From Verrucomicrobiota bacterium (lineage in GTDB: Bacteria > Verrucomicrobiota > Verrucomicrobiia > Verrucomicrobiales > DEV007): DNA of 10,333 nucleotides. This document shows positions 6,663 through 10,333 of the stretch, piece after piece. A program made the position numbers and the translations under genes. Position 1 is the first letter of the stretch. Every line of letters begins with the position of its first letter. The stretch is taken from contig JAHDIL010000012.1 of assembly GCA_020630835.1 (NCBI GenBank), forward strand, positions 1,212-11,544. Direction: 5' to 3'. The notes under the pieces were generated by a model. The model ran no database searches. It was not told where the DNA came from and worked only from the letters and a program-made list of their open reading frames with translations.

Positions 6663-7693
6663 GAAATAGGTTCTCGCATGCGATCCGAGAGGAACGCCAC
6701 CAGCTGTTTTCTTTCTTCCTCTGATAGGATATCGGGTTTTGCTGCCCAGATATCACGCAGGTGGCGTTCGTTGGAAAAGCACCCAGGGGTGAGGTCTTGA
6801 GATGCTATCAAGGCCCCTTCTCGGAACACATAGGAGTCCCGCCGGTAAGGACCAACCAACCATGGATCGGACCAAGTAAAGACACCCAGAACACGCTGGG
6901 TAATCCCGGCAGCTAGATGCAGCGGCCCAGAGTCTACCGAAACAGTGAAGTGCGCCGCGCGCATGAGGGTGATCAACTGGTGAAGGTCCGTTTTGCCCAA
7001 GAAGTCGACAAGATTCGGCGGCCAACTTTCAGGCTTCTCACTCCCCTCAGGCTGGGAGCCAACGAGAACGATGGGAAACTCAGAGAGAGATTCAGCGAGC
7101 CTGTAGACCTCTCTAACCGACAGGGACTTTCCCCGTCCTCTTGAAAAGGGGTGTAAAAGCAGGAAGGGATGTTTAGGCACGCCTTCTATGCTCTTCCCCT
7201 CTGGTAAAGGGCAGTTTCCCTCATTAGGTGCTAGCTCGGTAACCGCAGCAGCTAACCGAAAATTCCTATCAATCGCATGGAGCTGATCAAAGTTATCGAT
7301 GTCGTAACAATCTGAATAGAACAAGCGGGCTCCCTCCCGCGCTTTGGAAAAGCCAATTCGTGTTGGACACCCCGTAGCCAGCGCCATCATTCCAGAACGT
7401 AGCAGGCCCTGAAAATCAATGACTAATCCATAGGCCTCTCGCTTGAGCTCGCGTTTTGCCCAGGCGTAGCCTCTCGCTATACCTGGGAGACCACGAAAGT
7501 CTCTCCGGGGGAAGAGGATGTTTCGATCTAGGTTTGGCACACTCTCGATAAGAGGGGCCCACTCGGGGTTTATCACCCAATCGATGGCCGAAGCAGGATA
7601 AGCGCGCGCTAGGGCTGCTACAGCAGGTAGCGTGTGAATGATATCACCAAAAGAACTTGGTTTGATCACTAATATGCGATCTCCATTCTGCAT
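6659..7693 (-). CDS. Glycosyltransferase family 9 (lipopolysaccharide heptosyltransferase-like)
   Basis: The protein has 344 residues, typical for heptosyltransferases I/II, which add heptose from ADP-heptose to the lipopolysaccharide core at the inner face of the inner membrane. N-terminal motif KPSSFGDIIHTLPA (11-24), DFQGLLRSGMMA (93-104) with RIGF (112-115), the donor-site loop HPFSRGRGKS (181-190) and the C-terminal VSVDSGPLHLAAG (251-263) are all as in GT9. It looks more like WaaC than WaaF at the N terminus, but acceptor and sugar cannot be fixed from sequence. The ATG at 7693 lies 33 bases after the phosphoesterase stop; the 3' end overlaps rnhA by four bases. Confidence 0.92.
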   Translation of the reverse strand: MQNGDRILVIKPSSFGDIIHTLPAVAALARAYPASAIDWVINPEWAPLIESVPNLDRNILFPRRDFRGLPGIARGYAWAKRELKREAYGLVIDFQGLLRSGMMALATGCPTRIGFSKAREGARLFYSDCYDIDNFDQLHAIDRNFRLAAAVTELAPNEGNCPLPEGKSIEGVPKHPFLLLHPFSRGRGKSLSVREVYRLAESLSEFPIVLVGSQPEGSEKPESWPPNLVDFLGKTDLHQLITLMRAAHFTVSVDSGPLHLAAGITQRVLGVFTWSDPWLVGPYRRDSYVFREGALIASQDLTPGCFSNERHLRDIWAAKPDILSEEERKQLVAFLSDRMREPIS

Positions 7694-7726
7694 GGCAGCT
7701 ACATTCAGCTTATGCCTATTTTCGCG

Positions 7727-8449
7727 TCACTTCCCGATAGCCAAGCGATGCGCTAGCATCTCGGGAAGCCCACTATCGAGAATTTTCTGCTGAGTTTTTT
7801 GGATGTCATATTCCAATCTGCGAATGCTGACATGCTGCTCTTCGACATCGTAAATAGCGTAAGCGGCGCGCCAGTCCCCATCACGAGGTTGACCCGCACT
7901 ACCGCAGTTGATGAAGTATTTCTTTCCCATCTCGATATCGACATCGGTGCCCTCGAGAGGCTGAACGCTATCTGCTTTCTCGTAAATACGAGGAAAGTGT
8001 GTGTGCCCATAAAAACAGAGCTGCGTGAATTGATAGCTGAAACTGGCCATCGCATCGAACTTATTCGTGACGTAAGTCCAGTTACCCGGGGTGTCGAGAG
8101 AGGAGTGAACGATGGTGAAGTCGCTGACTTGCCTCACGAGCTTGAGATTGCGGAGATACTCTTTGTTCTCCTCTGAGAGTTGCGCACGGGTCCATTCCAT
8201 CGCCTGCTTCGCGAGCGGGTTTAGGCCCTCAAGTGAGGTATCAAGAACAGCCTCCTCATCGTGGTTCCCTTTGATTACCGGACACCCCATATCGCGCACA
8301 ATGTCGAGGCATTCGACGGGGTTCGATGAGTAGCCGACGATATCTCCAAGACAGACGAAATCTGTGCATTCCATATCCTGAGCGTCTTCAAGCACTGCTT
8401 GAAGCCCTTCCAGATTGGCGTGAATATCTCCAAAAATAGCGTATCTCAT
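7727..8449 (-). CDS. Calcineurin-like metallophosphoesterase (YfcE/Metallophos_2 type)
   Basis: This 240-residue protein carries every metal-binding motif of the compact calcineurin-like phosphoesterases: DIH (8-10), GD (35-36), GNHD (61-64), H115 and GHTH (148-151). NCGSAGQPRDGD (181-192) is the usual C-terminal strand-turn of this subgroup. Relatives are two-metal phosphodiesterases or phosphatases; some cleave dinucleoside polyphosphates, but the physiological substrate here is unknown. The frame is open upstream to 8545, yet MRYAIFGDIHANLEG matches the family start and begins at 8449, so the shorter form is chosen. It starts four bases after the stop of a possible 32-residue ORF and is followed by the GT9 gene. 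Confidence 0.93.
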   Translation of the reverse strand: MRYAIFGDIHANLEGLQAVLEDAQDMECTDFVCLGDIVGYSSNPVECLDIVRDMGCPVIKGNHDEEAVLDTSLEGLNPLAKQAMEWTRAQLSEENKEYLRNLKLVRQVSDFTIVHSSLDTPGNWTYVTNKFDAMASFSYQFTQLCFYGHTHFPRIYEKADSVQPLEGTDVDIEMGKKYFINCGSAGQPRDGDWRAAYAIYDVEEQHVSIRRLEYDIQKTQQKILDSGLPEMLAHRLAIGK

Positions 8450-8453
8450 CGAA

Positions 8454-8552
8454 TCAATCGGCCCGAAGGGCCTGGAGTTGGGCGAATTCCGCCTCAAACC
8501 GCATTTTATAAGGCGGGAATGTCTTGAACTCAAACAAAAGTTCAACAGGCAT
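8454..8552 (-). CDS. Possible small protein of 32 residues
   Basis: An ATG at 8552 opens a frame that begins MPVELLFEF, continues KTFPPYKMRFEAEF, and ends AQLQALRAD before a TGA at 8454-8456. It starts five bases after the stop of the upstream TPR-like gene and ends four bases before the phosphoesterase ATG, so it exactly fills a gap that would otherwise be unexplained in a tightly packed operon. The amino-acid make-up is ordinary, amphipathic and soluble; there is no signal or membrane segment. The codons for its tail contain a GGCCC-TTC-GGGCC hairpin. I do not recognise a family. It could be a real small protein, a leader for the phosphoesterase, or chance. Confidence 0.45.
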   Translation of the reverse strand: MPVELLFEFKTFPPYKMRFEAEFAQLQALRAD

Positions 8553-8557
8553 AAATC

Positions 8558-9347
8558 TCATCGGGCGTCAGGGCCTGACTCACGTTCCTCAGGAATGCGG
8601 GCAAATGGCGGTATGCCGAGAGCTTCCTCCAACTTCTTGAGCTCGCTGATGAGCGTAGGCTGCCGCTGAGACTTCCCCTCGCGATAGAGCTCGTGCAGTT
8701 TGTCATAAGCTTCCCGTTCTTTCCCCGGACATCGCGCCAGAAAATAGGCATGAAAACGGCGCGAAAAGCGCGGGGCGCCGGATAGCGATCTCACCCCAAA
8801 TATCAGCTGCGGCACAATTATCTTTCAGCCTGGACTCATAGATCCCAGCCAATCGCCTGCGTATCTTGACCGATTCTGGTAGAGCCTCTATCCCGCGTTC
8901 GGCGAGCCTGATGCCCTGCCAAGCGAATTCAATGCGTCTCTGCTCAGCTTCGAATTCGTTGAGAAATGGGTTTTTCGACATATCTGCCGTGGCGTTGTAG
9001 CCGAGATGCCATGACGCCATATCCCAATGGGCCTCCTCTCGTGGCTCAAGAGCCAGAATGATTTCGTAGGTTTCCAACAGTTCCTCCCATTCACGATCAG
9101 CGAAGTGGTTGTAAACTTTCAACCCTAGGAAGGTCGAGATAAGAGACCTCAGTCCACCAAGAGTCCCCAGAAGGACCGATTGCCTCATCTGGTCCATCAC
9201 CTGCTGCTCAGGAAGAGCCGGTAGCAGGTGAGCTCCCTGCAGCCGTTCAGTCAAGCGGTTCTCGAGCGGTGCTCTCGCAAAGCCGAAGGCCACAGCAAAG
9301 ACCAACACCCAGATCCAGCGGGGGCCAGAGAAAAAAATGGTCTTCAT
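8558..9347 (-). CDS. Membrane-anchored TPR-like protein, frameshifted as read
   Basis: The first frame runs from the ATG at 9347. It has one N-terminal membrane anchor (residues about 11-27, WIWVLVFAVAFGFA), then GTLGGLRSLISTFLG (61-75) and helical, TPR-like segments such as WEELLETYEIILALEP (87-102), as in anchored TPR-like proteins I associate with PVC genomes. After RRPA (190-193) the protein-like sequence leaves this frame; the remainder becomes FAPFSCLFSG and stops at 8703. It resumes in the neighbouring frame from about 8770 as RFSRRFHAYF, then ARCPGKEREAYDKLHELYRE and LISELKKLEEALGIPP, stopping at 8558. One extra base in the CCCC (8772-8775) or TTTT (8764-8767) run would explain it. 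The repaired product would have about 262 residues. It is either a sequencing error or a true mutation. It lies 29 bases after the permease gene. Function unknown. Confidence 0.75.
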
Positions 9348-9376
9348 GAAAACACGACGAAGGAAAGATTACTGGT

Positions 9377-10261
9377 CTAGCACTCCTTGTCCACAAACAC
9401 AAAAAGGGATAGGAGGTAGAATACAAAAACATATCCCCCGGCGAGTGCGCCAGTCTGCAACATGAGCGCCCCTGTAACAGTCTCCCCTGCGACGATCCCC
9501 TCACTAGAGGAAAAGATGCGATAGTCCGGGATGAGAATCTTCATGATACCTGAGATACTCGCGACAAAAGGAGAGTCCTCCGTCTGATAGGCATAGTAGC
9601 TGCTCACGAGACTATGGGCATGACCGATCAGGAAAAGCACGACGCTCACAATGATAGAGAACAAGGAGGAAGTCGCGAAGGTGGACAAAAACATAGTGAC
9701 CGCAGCCACCACACTCGCTTTCAAAAAGGAGACAAAGGCGGCTAGCGCCAGCGTCCAGCGGAACCCCTGACTTTTCAGAAATTCAAGCTGGCTTGAAATT
9801 TCTTCAGCCGAAATGCCGCGCTCCTGCATGAGCGCGGTTTCCTCGGCCACATACTGTCCCTCCAACAAGGCAATGACGGCTGACGCGACAAAAAACATAA
9901 TAACCAGCGACATCGCAATGAACGAGAGGACGCCAAAAAGTTTACCCAGCAGATATTCTCCACGTCGGACAGGCTTGGCCAAGATGGTATAGAGGGTGCG
10001 GTCCTCGATATCTTTCGGGATGAGTAGAGCGGTTGCGATGATCGTAAAAAGCCAGGCAAAGACATCTATTCCCCCAAAGACAGCCTTGCGCAGATTCATC
10101 AAATCAGCAGCAGGAGAGGACGGCGGAAGGATAGCTCGTGAACAGACGATCAGAAGCAGAAATCCGACAATGAAGTAAAAGGCTTTCATCCTGATCAATT
10201 GGGTGACTGTCGCACGCCCAATGACCCAAACTGTGGCAGGTGATAAAAGAGGTCTATTCAT
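9377..10261 (-). CDS. ABC-2 type transporter permease
   Basis: This 294-residue protein is an integral inner-membrane subunit with about six hydrophobic segments, near residues 27-45, 66-82, 110-133, 170-193, 200-220 and 270-290. EDRTLYTILAKPVRR (86-100), then EYLLGKLFG (102-110), is the ABC-2 permease signature following the second membrane segment. It would pair with an ATPase to export a polysaccharide, lipid, peptide or drug; the substrate cannot be read from the sequence. A charged loop (137-165) separates the central membrane segments. The C-terminal VFVDKEC has no recognised motif. The ATG at 10261 follows a T-rich stretch with no Shine-Dalgarno. The ATPase is expected just beyond the right edge of the window. 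Confidence 0.88.
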   Translation of the reverse strand: MNRPLLSPATVWVIGRATVTQLIRMKAFYFIVGFLLLIVCSRAILPPSSPAADLMNLRKAVFGGIDVFAWLFTIIATALLIPKDIEDRTLYTILAKPVRRGEYLLGKLFGVLSFIAMSLVIMFFVASAVIALLEGQYVAEETALMQERGISAEEISSQLEFLKSQGFRWTLALAAFVSFLKASVVAAVTMFLSTFATSSLFSIIVSVVLFLIGHAHSLVSSYYAYQTEDSPFVASISGIMKILIPDYRIFSSSEGIVAGETVTGALMLQTGALAGGYVFVFYLLSLFVFVDKEC

Positions 10262-10309
10262 CGAAAAAAATAGAAAGTCTGCTGTGACTCAGTTGCTAAG
10301 GTCTCGGCC

Positions 10310-10333
10310 TTACTCATCGACGGGGCGAGCATC
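10310..10333 (-). CDS. Possible C-terminal tail of an upstream gene (partial)
   Basis: Reading in from the right edge on the minus strand, one frame gives DARPVDE and a TAA at 10310-10312, which could be the end of the expected ABC ATPase. Another frame stays open to a TGA overlapping the permease ATG (10258-10260). Seven codons are too few to decide, so this is only a pointer to a gene beyond the window. Confidence 0.2.
   Translation of the reverse strand, partial: DARPVDE

Noticed and set aside
8460..8472. GGCCC-GAA-GGGCC hairpin as terminator or regulator before the phosphoesterase
   Set aside because: No T run follows on the minus strand, and it is equally explained as codons of the small ORF tail; only its proximity to the start is notable.
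8450..8545. Extension of the phosphoesterase to an ATG at 8545
   Set aside because: MRYAIFGDIH at 8449 is the canonical family start; the extension overlaps the better-placed small ORF.
8763..8775. Programmed +1 frameshifting in the TPR-like gene
   Set aside because: There is no stop codon or clear slippery signal at the switch point; homopolymer error or mutation is a simpler explanation.
1..10333. CRISPR array, tRNA, rRNA, IS element or phage genes
   Set aside because: No regularly spaced repeats, tRNA-like folds, transposase or integrase motifs were seen on either strand.

Overview
The window looks like a chromosomal segment of a Gram-negative bacterium, most likely of the Verrucomicrobiota (Opitutae-like) or a related PVC lineage. 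This placement is an inference. It rests on a eukaryote-type UDP-N-acetylhexosamine pyrophosphorylase, a GT9 heptosyltransferase-type enzyme (which implies lipopolysaccharide), a TPR-like anchored protein of a kind I associate with PVC genomes, and the lack of a convincing Shine-Dalgarno sequence before any gene. I see no phage, IS, CRISPR, tRNA or rRNA. Most of the window is ordinary housekeeping sequence.

Layout. Positions 1-482 (minus) hold the N-terminal part of a secreted, probable alpha/beta-hydrolase cut by the window edge. Next on the minus strand is a thiamine-diphosphate dehydrogenase E1 alpha subunit (558-1580). A divergent promoter region of about 105 bases, with a 61-base-spaced inverted repeat, separates it from a rightward cluster: proC (1686-2483), a UAP1-like nucleotidyltransferase (2510-3943), a RidA-like protein (3958-4428), a MnmM/YtqB-type tRNA methyltransferase (4444-5046) and a DoxX-like membrane protein (5119-5535). 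Gaps are 14-26 bases except before the last gene (72 bases), so this is probably one operon.

Positions 5536-6191 are a 656-base convergent intergenic region with no supportable gene. It holds a perfect 13-bp direct repeat bracketing 206 bases, and other short repeats.

From the right edge leftward on the minus strand runs a second compact operon: an ABC-2 permease (9377-10261), a TPR-like membrane-anchored protein that is frameshifted as read (8558-9347), a possible 32-residue small protein (8454-8552), a calcineurin-like metallophosphoesterase (7727-8449), a GT9 heptosyltransferase-like enzyme (6659-7693) and rnhA (6192-6662, 4-base overlap). The ATPase partner of the permease is probably just beyond the right edge.

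Functionally the rightward cluster mixes proline synthesis, nucleotide-sugar supply, reactive-enamine clean-up and tRNA wobble modification. The leftward cluster mixes envelope functions (ABC export, lipopolysaccharide glycosylation) with RNase HI. I do not see a clear novel defence or mobile system. The items most worth a second look are the frameshifted TPR-like gene, the tightly packed small ORF, and the repeat-bracketed convergent region.
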